Below the pieces are notes generated by a model. The model saw nothing but the letters and a program-made list of their open reading frames with translations, did no database searches and was not told where the DNA came from. From an uncultured Bacteroidota bacterium (GTDB lineage Bacteria; Bacteroidota; Bacteroidia; Flavobacteriales; Flavobacteriaceae), in NCBI GenBank assembly GCA_902583445.1, contig CACHVZ010000004.1:36037-100036 (forward strand): 64,000 bases of DNA, in the 5' to 3' direction. The position numbers and the translations under genes are program-made. Below, piece after piece: positions 37,189 to 47,263 of the stretch (position 1 is its first letter; every line of letters starts with the position of its first letter).

Positions 37189-39286
37189 TGATTTTCTAAA
37201 CCAATCTGTTGAATTTATTAAAGGTGTTGGTCCTTCAAGATCAAAACTTCTTAATGATGAATTGAATATTAAAACTGTAAAGGACTTAATAGACTTTTAC
37301 CCTTTCAGATATATTGACAGAATGAGTTTTTTTAAAATTAATGAACTTCCCCTTAATAACTCAGAGGTTCAGATTATTGGCAAAATAAAATCAATAAAAA
37401 AAACTAAGGTTAGATATAGAGATAGGCTTAATTGTGAATTTTATGATGAAACGGGTAAGATTGATTTAATTTGGTACAGAGGCTTTAGTTGGGTTGAAGA
37501 GTCAGTAAAAGTTGATAAGGAGTATGTAGTCTATGGTAAACTAAACTGGTATGGTAATAAAGTCTCCATTGCTCACCCAGAAATAAAGACAAAAGAAAGT
37601 TTTGAAAGAAATATACCTAGAAGACTTCATGGGATATATTCATCGACTGAAAAATTAATAGCTGAAGGAGTAACACAAAAATACTTTGTTAAGATAATTT
37701 TTAATCTTTTAAATTCAATTCAAGCTCATATTAAAGAAAATCTATCAGCTTCGATATTAAAAGAATTTAGCCTTATTGACCGATATCAAGCTCTTATAAA
37801 TATTCACTTACCTGAATCACAGGAATTATTATCACAGTCAATCAGAAGACTAAAATTTGAAGAGCTCTTTTTTAATCAAATAGGTTTTCAGTTAACTAAA
37901 AACGATAGAATAATAAAGCTTAACGGATTTAAATTTGAAAAAGTTGGTAATAATTTAAATGACTTTTACAATAAATCGTTGCCCTTTGAATTAACTAAAG
38001 ATCAAAAAAAAGTTATAAAAGAAATTAGGAATGATTTTAGGGATGGAAAACAGATGAATAGATTACTCCAAGGTGATGTTGGGTCAGGAAAAACAATTGT
38101 CTCTTTAATGGTCATGTTAATAGCTATTGACAATGGTTATCAATCTTCTATTCTTGCACCAACTGAAATTCTTGCTAACCAACATTATAATTCAATTAGA
38201 GAACTGACAAAGGATCTAGATTTAGGAATTGAGCTGTTAACTGGTTCAACAAAATCTAGGGATAGGACAAGAATACATAGAAATTTAAAATCAGGAAAAA
38301 TTAATATTCTCATAGGCACTCATGCAATATTGGAAGATATTGTTCAATTTAATAATCTCGGGCTAAGTGTTATTGATGAACAGCACAGATTTGGGGTTGC
38401 TCAAAGAGCAAAACTTTGGAAAAAAAATAATCCTGCTCCACATATTCTAGTTATGACTGCTACTCCAATTCCTAGAACACTAGCAATGAGTATATACGGA
38501 GATCTTGATGTTTCAACAATCAAAGAGCTACCTCCTGGAAGAATTGAGACTAAAACCGTTCATAAATATGACAAGAACAGACTCAGTGTTTTTAGTTTTC
38601 TAAAAAAAGAGATAAAAAAAGGAAGACAAGTATATCTTGTATATCCTTTAATTAATGAATCTGAGAAATTAGATTACAAAGATCTTATGGATGGGTATAA
38701 TAGCATTATTAGAGAATTTCCTAGACCTGATTATCAGGTTAGTATTGTTCACGGTAAAATGAACTCAAAAGATAAGGACTACGAAATGAATAGATTTATA
38801 AAAAAGGAAACTCAAATTTTAGTTTCAACTACTGTAATTGAGGTTGGTGTTAATGTTCCAAATGCATCAGTTATGGTTATTGAGAGCGCAGAAAGATTCG
38901 GATTATCTCAGCTTCACCAGCTAAGAGGAAGGGTTGGAAGAGGAAATGATGAGAGTTATTGTATTTTGATGACAAAAGACAAGCTGTCTGAAGATTCAAA
39001 GATTAGAATTGATACAATGGTTAAAGTAAGTGATGGGTTTAAACTTGCAGAAGTTGATCTTAAACTTAGAGGTCCAGGAGATTTGCTAGGAACTAAACAA
39101 AGTGGAGTTTTAAAATTTAAGTTAGCAGATATAATTTATGATTTTGATATTTTAAATGAGGCCAAAAATTGTGCAGAGCAAATACTTAGTAGAGATCCCA
39201 AATTGATTGACAAGGAAAATTTACCTATTAGATATGAAATTTCTACGTCTTCAAATTCAAAAAATTTATGGAGATATATTAGCTGA
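37181..39286 (+). CDS. recG: ATP-dependent DNA helicase RecG
   Basis: The protein has 701 residues, normal for RecG. It begins at GTG (37181), inside the last codons of the amidohydrolase gene. The wedge domain (about 1-170) is followed by the helicase motor with P-loop LLQGDVGSGKT, VIDEQHRFGVAQR (DEQH), TATPIPRTLAM, VSTTVIEVGVNVP and QLRGRVGRG. RecG remodels stalled replication forks and branched DNA. Confidence 0.95.
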   Translation: MNNDFLNQSVEFIKGVGPSRSKLLNDELNIKTVKDLIDFYPFRYIDRMSFFKINELPLNNSEVQIIGKIKSIKKTKVRYRDRLNCEFYDETGKIDLIWYRGFSWVEESVKVDKEYVVYGKLNWYGNKVSIAHPEIKTKESFERNIPRRLHGIYSSTEKLIAEGVTQKYFVKIIFNLLNSIQAHIKENLSASILKEFSLIDRYQALINIHLPESQELLSQSIRRLKFEELFFNQIGFQLTKNDRIIKLNGFKFEKVGNNLNDFYNKSLPFELTKDQKKVIKEIRNDFRDGKQMNRLLQGDVGSGKTIVSLMVMLIAIDNGYQSSILAPTEILANQHYNSIRELTKDLDLGIELLTGSTKSRDRTRIHRNLKSGKINILIGTHAILEDIVQFNNLGLSVIDEQHRFGVAQRAKLWKKNNPAPHILVMTATPIPRTLAMSIYGDLDVSTIKELPPGRIETKTVHKYDKNRLSVFSFLKKEIKKGRQVYLVYPLINESEKLDYKDLMDGYNSIIREFPRPDYQVSIVHGKMNSKDKDYEMNRFIKKETQILVSTTVIEVGVNVPNASVMVIESAERFGLSQLHQLRGRVGRGNDESYCILMTKDKLSEDSKIRIDTMVKVSDGFKLAEVDLKLRGPGDLLGTKQSGVLKFKLADIIYDFDILNEAKNCAEQILSRDPKLIDKENLPIRYEISTSSNSKNLWRYIS

Positions 39287-39291
39287 TTAAG

Positions 39292-39299
39292 TATATTTG
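39292..39299 (+). promoter_or_regulatory. Bacteroidota -7 box (TAnnTTTG) before pheT
   Basis: TATATTTG matches TAnnTTTG exactly. It ends 17 bases before the GTG start at 39317, giving a short leader of about 10 bases. It follows the recG stop by only 5 bases. Confidence 0.45.
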
Positions 39300-39316
39300 T
39301 TTATCAAACTAACCTT

Positions 39317-41725
39317 GTGAAAATATCAATTAATTGGCTTAAAGACTATCTTGAATCTGATCATACTCCAGAGGAGATATCTGAGATACTTACTAATTTA
39401 GGATTAGAAGTTGAGAAAATATCAGATTTCGAATCTATAAAAGGTGGGTTAAAAGGCGTTGTGGCAGGTAAAGTGTTAGAATATGGTAAACATCCTAATG
39501 CTGACAGGCTAAAAGTTACTTCAATAGATATTGGTGGTAACGAAGTCTTTGAAATTGTTTGTGGAGCTCCAAATATAGAAAAAGGACAAATTGTTCCTGT
39601 TGCTACAGTTGGCTCAAAAATATATACTAATGAAGGGTTAGAAATAAAAATAAAAAAATCAAAAATTAGAGGCGTTGTAAGCAATGGTATGGTATGTGCT
39701 GAAGATGAGATTGGATTGGGTGACTCACATGAAGGCATAATGATTTTAGAAAAAAATGTTAAACCCGGCACACCAATCAGTGACTTGTTTAATATACAAT
39801 CAGATAAAATTTTGGAAATCGGACTTACTCCAAACAGATGTGATGCAATGTCTCATTATGGTGTAGCAAGAGATCTTAAAGCATTTCTAGACTATAAAAA
39901 AATTAAATCTAATTTAAGTTTACCATCAATTAACTCATTTAGTTCAGTTAATATTGATAAGGAGATTAATGTAAATGTTGAAGATTCAGAAAAATGCCCG
40001 TTTTATTCTGGTTTGGTAATAAAGAATATAAATGTTGAATCTTCTCCGCAAGAAATTCAAAATAAACTTAAGTCAATAGGTCTTAAACCAATTAATAGCA
40101 TTGTTGATATTACAAATTATGTAATGCATGAAATTGGTCAACCTCTTCATGCTTTTGATCTTGATAAAATTGAAAACATAACAGTTAAATCACTAAAATC
40201 AGGAACAAAATTTAAGACTCTAGATGAAAGCGAAATAAAACTTAACAATGAAGATCTAATGATATGTTCTAATAGCGAACCTCTTTGTCTAGCTGGAATA
40301 TATGGTGGTATTAACTCTGGTGTTAGTAAGTCTACAAATAGCTTATTTCTCGAATCAGCAATTTTTAACTCTGTTACAATAAGAAAATCATCTAAAAGAC
40401 ATCAACTTTTTACAGACGCTTCATACAGGTATGAGAGAGGGGTTGATCCAAATAAAGTTGTTTATGCATTAAAAAGAGCCGCATTGTTAATAAAAGAGAT
40501 TAATCCAGAATGTCATATTTCAGAAATAATTGTTGAAGATAATCTTAAAAAAGAAATTAAAGATGTTTATTTAAGATATGATAGAATTAAAAAAATTTCA
40601 GGACAAATTATTGATAAAGAGATAGTTATACAAATACTGACTTCTCTTGATTTTGAGATAAAAGGACATAGTGATGATGGAATTAATTTGATTGCTCCTG
40701 ACTATAGACATGATGTGTTTAGAGAAATTGATGTAATAGAGGAAATACTTAGAGTTTTTGGGTTTGACAACATTAATATAGATAATAAAATATCAATGAG
40801 TATTCCAAATAATTCTGATAATAAAGATTTTAAAATTGAATCGATTATTAGTAATCAATTAGTTGGGATTGGATTTAATGAAATAATTAATAATTCAATA
40901 TGCTCACCAAAAACTAATGAAAAGTTTAATGAGAATTCAGTAGAGTTATTAAATCCACAAGGGATTGAGCTTTCGAACTTACGTCAATCATTAATTCCTA
41001 ATTCATTAGAAACTATCAATCATAATATAAATAGACAAAATAAAAATTTAAAATTATTTGAAATAGGTAATGTATACTCAACTATTGATAATGAATTTCA
41101 TGAAACAAGAAAAATGTTAATATCAGTAACGGGAAGTGTATTTGATGAAAATTGGATAACAAAATATCAAGAAAATAACTTTTTTTATCTGAAAGGAGTT
41201 GTCAAAAAAATATTTACCATTCTTAATATAGAGAATATTAAATATGAAGTTAGTGACGATAAATTATATGACTATAAATTAAATATTTTAAAAGGAAAGC
41301 TAAAAATTGGATCCATCGGTGAGATTAACTCAAATTACGCTAATGATTTCTCTTTAGATCAAAGGATTAATATCTGTACTTTAAATTTAGACTTATTAAG
41401 ACCCTCGTTACAAAAAATCAAATATCAGGAAATATCAAAATTTCCATCTTCAAGGAGAGATATTTCAATGATACTTGATAAGAATGTTTCCTTTGAAGAT
41501 ATTAAGAATTTAGCTTATAAAGAAGAGAATAAAATCTTAAAAGAAATCAATTTATTTGATGAGTATAAGGATAAGAAAATTGGTAAAGATAAAAAATCGT
41601 TTGCCATAAGTTTTACTTTCAATGACTCTAAAAAAACACTTACAGATAAAGTTATTGATAAAATAATGATAAAATTATCAAAAAAAATAAAATCAGATTT
41701 TGGAGCTGTAATCAGGGATAAGTAA
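39317..41725 (+). CDS. pheT: Phenylalanyl-tRNA synthetase beta subunit
   Basis: The protein has 802 residues. It starts at GTG. The EMAP/OB-like tRNA-binding domain (about 40-150) has GVVAGKVLEYGKHPNADRLK; the B3/B4 editing domain (about 210-390) has VDITNYVMHEIGQPLHAFD; the B5 domain and catalytic-like core follow, then the FDX-ACB anticodon-binding domain at the C-terminus (about 705-802: FPSSRRDISM). The alpha subunit gene pheS is not in the window. It ends immediately next to the convergent ABC-F gene. Confidence 0.96.
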   Translation: MKISINWLKDYLESDHTPEEISEILTNLGLEVEKISDFESIKGGLKGVVAGKVLEYGKHPNADRLKVTSIDIGGNEVFEIVCGAPNIEKGQIVPVATVGSKIYTNEGLEIKIKKSKIRGVVSNGMVCAEDEIGLGDSHEGIMILEKNVKPGTPISDLFNIQSDKILEIGLTPNRCDAMSHYGVARDLKAFLDYKKIKSNLSLPSINSFSSVNIDKEINVNVEDSEKCPFYSGLVIKNINVESSPQEIQNKLKSIGLKPINSIVDITNYVMHEIGQPLHAFDLDKIENITVKSLKSGTKFKTLDESEIKLNNEDLMICSNSEPLCLAGIYGGINSGVSKSTNSLFLESAIFNSVTIRKSSKRHQLFTDASYRYERGVDPNKVVYALKRAALLIKEINPECHISEIIVEDNLKKEIKDVYLRYDRIKKISGQIIDKEIVIQILTSLDFEIKGHSDDGINLIAPDYRHDVFREIDVIEEILRVFGFDNINIDNKISMSIPNNSDNKDFKIESIISNQLVGIGFNEIINNSICSPKTNEKFNENSVELLNPQGIELSNLRQSLIPNSLETINHNINRQNKNLKLFEIGNVYSTIDNEFHETRKMLISVTGSVFDENWITKYQENNFFYLKGVVKKIFTILNIENIKYEVSDDKLYDYKLNILKGKLKIGSIGEINSNYANDFSLDQRINICTLNLDLLRPSLQKIKYQEISKFPSSRRDISMILDKNVSFEDIKNLAYKEENKILKEINLFDEYKDKKIGKDKKSFAISFTFNDSKKTLTDKVIDKIMIKLSKKIKSDFGAVIRDK

Positions 41726-43348
41726 CTATTTATAAAGCTTCTCTCTTGCAGCTAATACCTTATCATCATTAATATATTCGCTAAATGGTAAGTAGCTATC
41801 AATTACCCCGTTAGGTGTGATTTCAATGATTCTGTTTGAAACAGATTCGGAAAATGCTCTATCATTCGAGCTAAGAAGAACAGTCCCTTTAAAATTAATA
41901 AGAGAATTATTGAATGCAGTTATTGACTCAAGATCTAGGTGATTTGTTGGCTCATCAATCAGTAATACATTTGGTTTACCCATCATTATCTTAGATAACA
42001 TACATCTAACTTTTTCACCTCCAGATAAAACATTGCAAGACTTTAAAGCTTCATCTCCGCCAAATAGCATTCTTCCGAGAAAACTCCTAATAAATAATTC
42101 TTCCCTTTCTTCATCATTATTAGCCCATTGTCTTAACCAGTCAACTAAAGAAATGTTTTTATCAAAAAAAGAATGATTATCCATTGGAAGATAACCAAAA
42201 GAAGTAGTTACACCCCAATTGAAAGAACCTTCTGTTGGATTTAGAGATCCTGAAATACAATCATAGAATAAATTAACAGATCTTGAATTTTTTGAAAGAA
42301 TCAAAACCTTTTCACCTTTATTAAGATTAAAGCTTATGTCTTTAAAATATGTCTCACCATCATTTTCATATGATAATGATTTTAGTTCAAGAATTTGATC
42401 ACCAGCATCTCTTCCTTGCTCAAAAATAATTGCAGGATATCTCCTTGAAGAAGGTTTTATCTCCTCAATATTTAATTTTTCAATCATTTTCTTTCTTGCA
42501 GTAGCTTGTTTAGACTTTGCAACATTAGCAGAAAACCTAGAAATAAACTCTTGAAGTTCTTTTTTCTTTTCTTCTGCTTTTTTATTTTGCTGCTGCTTTT
42601 GTCTAGCCGCTAACTCACTTGACTGTTGCCAAAAAGTATAATTACCTGAGTAGTGATTAATCTTGCTGAAGTCTATATCTGATGTATGTGTACATACTGA
42701 ATCTAGAAAAAATCTATCATGAGATACTACAATAACTGTATTCTCAAATTCATTTATAAAATTTACTAACCACTCTACAGTTGTGTAATCTAAGTCATTT
42801 GTTGGCTCATCCATAATCAATACATCAGGATTACCAAAAAGACACTGAGCTAGGAGAACTTTGACTTTCAATTTCTGATCAATATCGTTCATAGATATAT
42901 TATGTATTTCCTCAGAGATTCCGAGACTTGAAAGAAGAAAAGCAGCATCAGCATCTGCATTCCACCCATTCATTTCTTCAAAGGAGGCTTGAAGTTCCCC
43001 CACTCTATCAGCATCTTTATCAGAAAAATCTTCTTTTGCATAAATTGAATCAATTTCACTTTTTAAATCAAATAATTTTTGATTTCCAAGGATTACAGTT
43101 TCAATAACTGTTTTATCATCGTACCTGTTATGATTTTGCTCTAATACAGATAATCTTTTACCAGGTTCTAAAAAAACAGATCCTGTATTAGGTTCAAGAT
43201 CTTTTGATAAAATTTTCAAAAAAGTAGATTTTCCAGCACCATTAGCGCCAATAATACCATAACAATTTCCAGGAGAAAAAGTTATATTTACTTCATCAAA
43301 AAGGATTCTTTTTCCGAATTGCAACGATAAATTAGAAACTGATAACAT
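41726..43348 (-). CDS. ABC-F family ATPase, YbiT-type, with degenerate second P-loop
   Basis: The protein has 540 residues from the ATG at 43346-43348 (MLSVSNLSLQFGK); an upstream ATG (43360) would overlap the divergent gene. The first nucleotide-binding domain has an intact P-loop GANGAGKST (34-42) and DEPTNDLD (180-187). The second has SKNSRSVNL (352-360) where GxNGxGKST is expected, but keeps LSGGEK (441-446) and DEPTNHLD (465-472). The linker (about 225-290) is Arg/Lys/Gln-rich, and no ARE-type extension is visible. ABC-F proteins act at the ribosomal E-site and relieve stalled translation; this one may rely on one ATP site. It is divergent from a thioredoxin-fold lipoprotein with 4 bases between starts. 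Confidence 0.9.
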   Translation of the reverse strand: MLSVSNLSLQFGKRILFDEVNITFSPGNCYGIIGANGAGKSTFLKILSKDLEPNTGSVFLEPGKRLSVLEQNHNRYDDKTVIETVILGNQKLFDLKSEIDSIYAKEDFSDKDADRVGELQASFEEMNGWNADADAAFLLSSLGISEEIHNISMNDIDQKLKVKVLLAQCLFGNPDVLIMDEPTNDLDYTTVEWLVNFINEFENTVIVVSHDRFFLDSVCTHTSDIDFSKINHYSGNYTFWQQSSELAARQKQQQNKKAEEKKKELQEFISRFSANVAKSKQATARKKMIEKLNIEEIKPSSRRYPAIIFEQGRDAGDQILELKSLSYENDGETYFKDISFNLNKGEKVLILSKNSRSVNLFYDCISGSLNPTEGSFNWGVTTSFGYLPMDNHSFFDKNISLVDWLRQWANNDEEREELFIRSFLGRMLFGGDEALKSCNVLSGGEKVRCMLSKIMMGKPNVLLIDEPTNHLDLESITAFNNSLINFKGTVLLSSNDRAFSESVSNRIIEITPNGVIDSYLPFSEYINDDKVLAAREKLYK

Positions 43349-43352
43349 AAAT

Positions 43353-44756
43353 ATGCGCAAAAATAGTAAGTTGAGAATTTCTAAACTAATATTAAGTACC
43401 TTTATTTTTCCGTTTATAATTTCTTGTAATCAGAAAAATTTAAATGAGGAATTCTATTTAGGTGGTGAAATTATCAACCCATCTTCTCGCTTCGTAAACT
43501 TTTATTATAATAATGTAAAAATTGATTCAATTGAACTTAATTCTGAGAATAAATTCTTTAAAAAAATTGAGAATATTAACCCTGGCATATATCGAATAGA
43601 ACATTTACCTGAAAATCAGAATATTATTGTTGAAAAGGGAGACAGCTTATGGATAAGAGTTAATGTTGAAGATTTCCATGAATCATTAACCTTCAGTGGA
43701 AGAGGTTCCTCAAAAAATAATTTTTTAGTAGATATAAATAATATGGATACATATGAGAATGAATACCTATCACAATATTATGTACAAGAAAGTGACATTT
43801 TTAGAAAAAAAATAGATTCTTTAATGAATGAAAAACTTAGAATCTGGGAATTATTTAACAAAAGTGTTAATCAAAAAAAACTATCCAGCAATATAACTAA
43901 ATCGAGTATTAAATATAACTATTATAATAAATTAGAAAGATATGCAATTCTAAGAGGGACAAACTGGACAAAAAGTAAAAAGGAATCCTACTTCGATTAT
44001 AGAGATGATATAAATTTAAATGACACAGACTTATCACTCTTTGATCCTTATGTTACTTTTTTGATGAATTATTTCAATGAAAAGACACTAGACAGCGGTG
44101 AGATTTATTCCTACGTGAAAAATAACACTGATTTTAACATAAAAAAACTGTTAATAATTGATTCACAAATTGATGATCCTTATTTAAAAAATAATTTAGC
44201 CAGAGCAACTGCAATTGAAGAAATTTTAAATTTTAAAAATAATAAATTTCATGATGAGTTTATTGACTACTACCGTTATGTAAACAGCTCAGATAAATAT
44301 TTAAATGAAATTATTCAACTATATAAGGACATAAAAAAGATGCAAAAAGGAAATGTTTTACCTGAAGTAAGTGTAATTAATTATCAAGGAAAAGAAAGAC
44401 TGAGTTCCAACGAGCTTAAAGGCAGTAAAACACTTATATATTTTTGGTCTCAGACACAAATGAATCATTATAGGAGAACCATAAAAAGAATTGAGGAATT
44501 AAAACAAATTTTTCCAAATTTTCGTTTTGTTGGAATTTGCATACAACCATATACAGATATGGTAATTCAAGCTCAAAATATTTTAAATGTTGATTTATCT
44601 GATCAATACTCATTTAAAAATTTTGAAGAATCAAGCAAAAGTTGGGTTTTAACCTTTTTAAATAAAACAATTATAATTGATCAGAAGTCATATATAATTG
44701 ATGGATTTAGCAACTTATTTACTAATGACGTTGAACAAGTTCTTTACTCAAATTAG
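43353..44756 (+). CDS. Thioredoxin-fold lipoprotein lacking the CxxC motif
   Basis: The protein has 467 residues. A lipobox (FIISC) puts the lipid on Cys25. The N-terminal half (about 30-330) has a beta-rich DUF4369-like part and a helical part. The C-terminal part (about 345-467) is TlpA-like: [16 protein letters not shown] aligns with the xxxFWxxWCxxC stretch of thioredoxin folds, with Gln and His where the two cysteines should be. It is therefore not an ordinary disulfide oxidoreductase; a binding or structural role is possible. The intact paralogue-like protein at 17022 keeps CRPC. The stop shares a TTAG with the convergent aldolase. Confidence 0.75.
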   Translation: MRKNSKLRISKLILSTFIFPFIISCNQKNLNEEFYLGGEIINPSSRFVNFYYNNVKIDSIELNSENKFFKKIENINPGIYRIEHLPENQNIIVEKGDSLWIRVNVEDFHESLTFSGRGSSKNNFLVDINNMDTYENEYLSQYYVQESDIFRKKIDSLMNEKLRIWELFNKSVNQKKLSSNITKSSIKYNYYNKLERYAILRGTNWTKSKKESYFDYRDDINLNDTDLSLFDPYVTFLMNYFNEKTLDSGEIYSYVKNNTDFNIKKLLIIDSQIDDPYLKNNLARATAIEEILNFKNNKFHDEFIDYYRYVNSSDKYLNEIIQLYKDIKKMQKGNVLPEVSVINYQGKERLSSNELKGSKTLIYFWSQTQMNHYRRTIKRIEELKQIFPNFRFVGICIQPYTDMVIQAQNILNVDLSDQYSFKNFEESSKSWVLTFLNKTIIIDQKSYIIDGFSNLFTNDVEQVLYSN

Positions 44757-45406
44757 CTTCCTTTCTTGTGGTCACTAAGAAACTTCTCTAAACCTATATC
44801 AGTTAGAGGATGTTTTAAAAGTCCTTTGATAGCAGAAAGAGGACTTGTTATTACATCTGCTCCTATTTTAGCACAATCAATTATATGCATTGTATGTCTT
44901 ATTGAGGCTGCAAGAATCTCTGTTTCATATGCATAGTTATCATAAATATCTCTAATATCACTGATCAAGTCTAGTCCATCAGTAGATATGTCATCAAGCC
45001 TACCAATAAAGGGAGATACATATGTGGCTCCTGCTTTTGCAGCTAATAAAGCTTGTCCTGATGAAAAAATAAGAGTACAATTTGTTTTAAGTCCTTTATC
45101 ACTAAAATATCTAATAGCTTTTACTCCTTCTTCAATCATAGGAACCTTAATAACTATTTGCTTGTGAAGTGACGCAAGCTCTTCACCTTCTTTTACAATA
45201 CCATCATAATCAACAGATATTACTTCAGCAGATACATCTCCGTCTACTATATCACAAATTTTTAGATAATGATCAATAATATTTTTTTGACCAGTAATAC
45301 CTTCTTTTGCCATTAATGAAGGGTTTGTTGTTACTCCATCAAGTATTCCAAGAGACTGAGCTTCTTCTATTTGGTCTAGATTTGCTGTGTCAATAAAAAA
45401 TTTCAT
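44753..45406 (-). CDS. Transaldolase-like fructose-6-phosphate aldolase (TalC/FSA type)
   Basis: The protein has 217 residues, the short TalC/FSA length. [28 protein letters not shown] and the Schiff-base region IVIKVPM with Lys87 are present; [10 protein letters not shown] is also typical. The enzyme is either a transaldolase of the pentose phosphate pathway or fructose-6-phosphate aldolase; sequence alone does not decide. It follows the SDR gene by 5 bases and shares a stop-codon overlap with the thioredoxin-fold lipoprotein. Confidence 0.9.
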   Translation of the reverse strand: MKFFIDTANLDQIEEAQSLGILDGVTTNPSLMAKEGITGQKNIIDHYLKICDIVDGDVSAEVISVDYDGIVKEGEELASLHKQIVIKVPMIEEGVKAIRYFSDKGLKTNCTLIFSSGQALLAAKAGATYVSPFIGRLDDISTDGLDLISDIRDIYDNYAYETEILAASIRHTMHIIDCAKIGADVITSPLSAIKGLLKHPLTDIGLEKFLSDHKKGS

Positions 45407-45411
45407 AATTC

Positions 45412-46206
45412 TTAGCTATATAGTTTTATTATTATTTTCTGAAAAAGCTTATCTGGTAATAGACTTTTCAGTGTAATTTTCTTTTCAAGAAATCCGCCGA
45501 CAAGGTAGTTAATTTTTGGTTTCTTTTCTTTAATAATTTTCAACACTAAGTTGGCAACTTCAATGGGGTCCCTTCCATGATTCATTTTTCCATTAACACT
45601 TTTAATGATTTTTTCATATTCTTGAAAATAAGGAGAAGAACTAGGATTGTCTGAATCCCTCCTATTATTCAAAATTTCAGTTTTATAATCACCTGGGGCA
45701 ATATTTACAACGTTAACATTGTACTTTTTAAGTTCTATATTTAAACTTTCCGCAATAACTCTAAATGAAGCTTTTGATGCACAATAAGCACTCCAAAATG
45801 GAAGACCAAGATATCCTGCAATTGAAGTAATATTAATTATTAAACCCATTTTTTTTGATCTCATGTGAGGTAAGACTGTTTGGATTAGATTAAGCTGACT
45901 AAAAAAATTTGTATCAAATACCCTTTTAATATCAACCATTTTCATTGTTTCAGTGGGTCCTGTAATATTAATTCCTGCATTGTTAACTAGAACATCAATT
46001 TTGCCATATTTCTTTATTATCTGGTCAACTTCAGACTTTGATGCTTCATAGTCATTTATATCAAGTTTAATGGTTAAATAATCAGAGTTAATTTTTTCAG
46101 CATTTCTAGATGTCCCAATTACAGTGTATCCTTCAGAGTGAAGTTTTTCAGCTATTGTTCTTCCAAATCCGGAAGAAGTTCCAGTGATTAAAATAACCTT
46201 GCCCAT
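45412..46206 (-). CDS. Short-chain dehydrogenase/reductase (classical SDR)
   Basis: The protein has 264 residues. GTSSGFG gives the NAD(P)-binding TGxxxGxG motif, NNAG is at about 74-77, and YCASKAS holds the catalytic Tyr and Lys. The C-terminus is hydrophobic and basic ([16 protein letters not shown]), so it may contact the membrane. The substrate is unknown; a ketosphinganine- or ketocapnine-like reductase is possible but not shown. It is the first gene of a unit with the aldolase and is divergent from the glutaminyl cyclase gene over 34 bases. Confidence 0.88.
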   Translation of the reverse strand: MGKVILITGTSSGFGRTIAEKLHSEGYTVIGTSRNAEKINSDYLTIKLDINDYEASKSEVDQIIKKYGKIDVLVNNAGINITGPTETMKMVDIKRVFDTNFFSQLNLIQTVLPHMRSKKMGLIINITSIAGYLGLPFWSAYCASKASFRVIAESLNIELKKYNVNVVNIAPGDYKTEILNNRRDSDNPSSSPYFQEYEKIIKSVNGKMNHGRDPIEVANLVLKIIKEKKPKINYLVGGFLEKKITLKSLLPDKLFQKIIIKLYS

Positions 46207-46240
46207 TATATATTAAATATATTAGTTATAAATTTAATAC

Positions 46241-47263
46241 ATGAAATATACAGTTGTTTTTTTATTTACATTATTAATATTTAACTGTCAAAGCTCTGTA
46301 AATAAAGATTTTAAAATAAATATTAGCTCATCTGACAAAATAATCTCCAATGGAGACAATATCAAAATTGTTATAGAATCAAAATCAGGGCAAGCTATTG
46401 ACTCCGCAGCATATTACTTAAATGAAAAAGAAGTAGATAGTGAGACTACTCTAAAAGAACTAAAATTAGGTGAGAACTCAGCAAGAGTTAAGATATACTC
46501 TAACGGAGTAGAGCATTCTATTAATAAAAGTTTTGATGTTTACTCAAATAAGAAACCTAAGATAATGACCTATGAAATTATTAAGGAGTATAATCATGAT
46601 CAAAACGCTTATACTCAAGGACTAGAATTTTATGGGAATAGCTTATATGAAAGCACAGGACTAAATGGTAAGTCATCATTAAGAAAAGTTGATTTAAATA
46701 CTGGCGAAATTCTAAAAGTTATAAATCTTAACTATGAGTATTTTGCCGAAGGTTTGACAATATTAAATGATAAAATATTTCAATTAACATGGAGAAACAA
46801 AATTGGATTTGTATATGATCTTGATTTTAATAAAATTGGAAGTTTTGATTATAATAAGAGCATTGAGGGATGGGGATTAACAAACGATGGTGAATACATA
46901 TATAAATCAGATGGAACAAGCAAGATATGGAGATTAAACCCTGATACACTTGAAGAAATTGATTTTATTGATGTTATGACAGATAAATCAAGGATTAGGA
47001 ATATTAATGAATTAGAATATTTTAATGGAAAAATTTATGCAAACACTTACCAGCAAAACAGAGATGTTATTATTATTATTAATCCTAAGGATGGGGCAGT
47101 TGAAAGTGTAATAGATTTTTCTGGTATTAGAAATAGAGTTTCAAAAACTCCTGAAACAGATGTAATGAATGGTATAGCAGAGCTTAACGGGAGATTATTT
47201 GTTACTGGAAAAAACTGGAATAAGTTGTTTGAAGTAAAAATTTACAGCAAAAATAATTTCTAG
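46241..47263 (+). CDS. Glutaminyl-peptide cyclotransferase (plant/bacterial beta-propeller type), lipoprotein
   Basis: The protein has 340 residues. A lipobox (LLIFNC, Cys16) precedes a beta-sandwich-like domain (about 25-105) and a five-bladed propeller (about 115-340) with [37 protein letters not shown] and [11 protein letters not shown], the typical QC residues. It cyclises N-terminal Gln to pyroglutamate on exported proteins. The stop shares CTAG with the convergent glyA. Confidence 0.92.
   Translation: MKYTVVFLFTLLIFNCQSSVNKDFKINISSSDKIISNGDNIKIVIESKSGQAIDSAAYYLNEKEVDSETTLKELKLGENSARVKIYSNGVEHSINKSFDVYSNKKPKIMTYEIIKEYNHDQNAYTQGLEFYGNSLYESTGLNGKSSLRKVDLNTGEILKVINLNYEYFAEGLTILNDKIFQLTWRNKIGFVYDLDFNKIGSFDYNKSIEGWGLTNDGEYIYKSDGTSKIWRLNPDTLEEIDFIDVMTDKSRIRNINELEYFNGKIYANTYQQNRDVIIIINPKDGAVESVIDFSGIRNRVSKTPETDVMNGIAELNGRLFVTGKNWNKLFEVKIYSKNNF

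Noticed and set aside
39361..39771. Minus-strand 136-residue ORF inside pheT
   Set aside because: It is antisense to the tRNA-binding domain coding region and has no recognisable domain.
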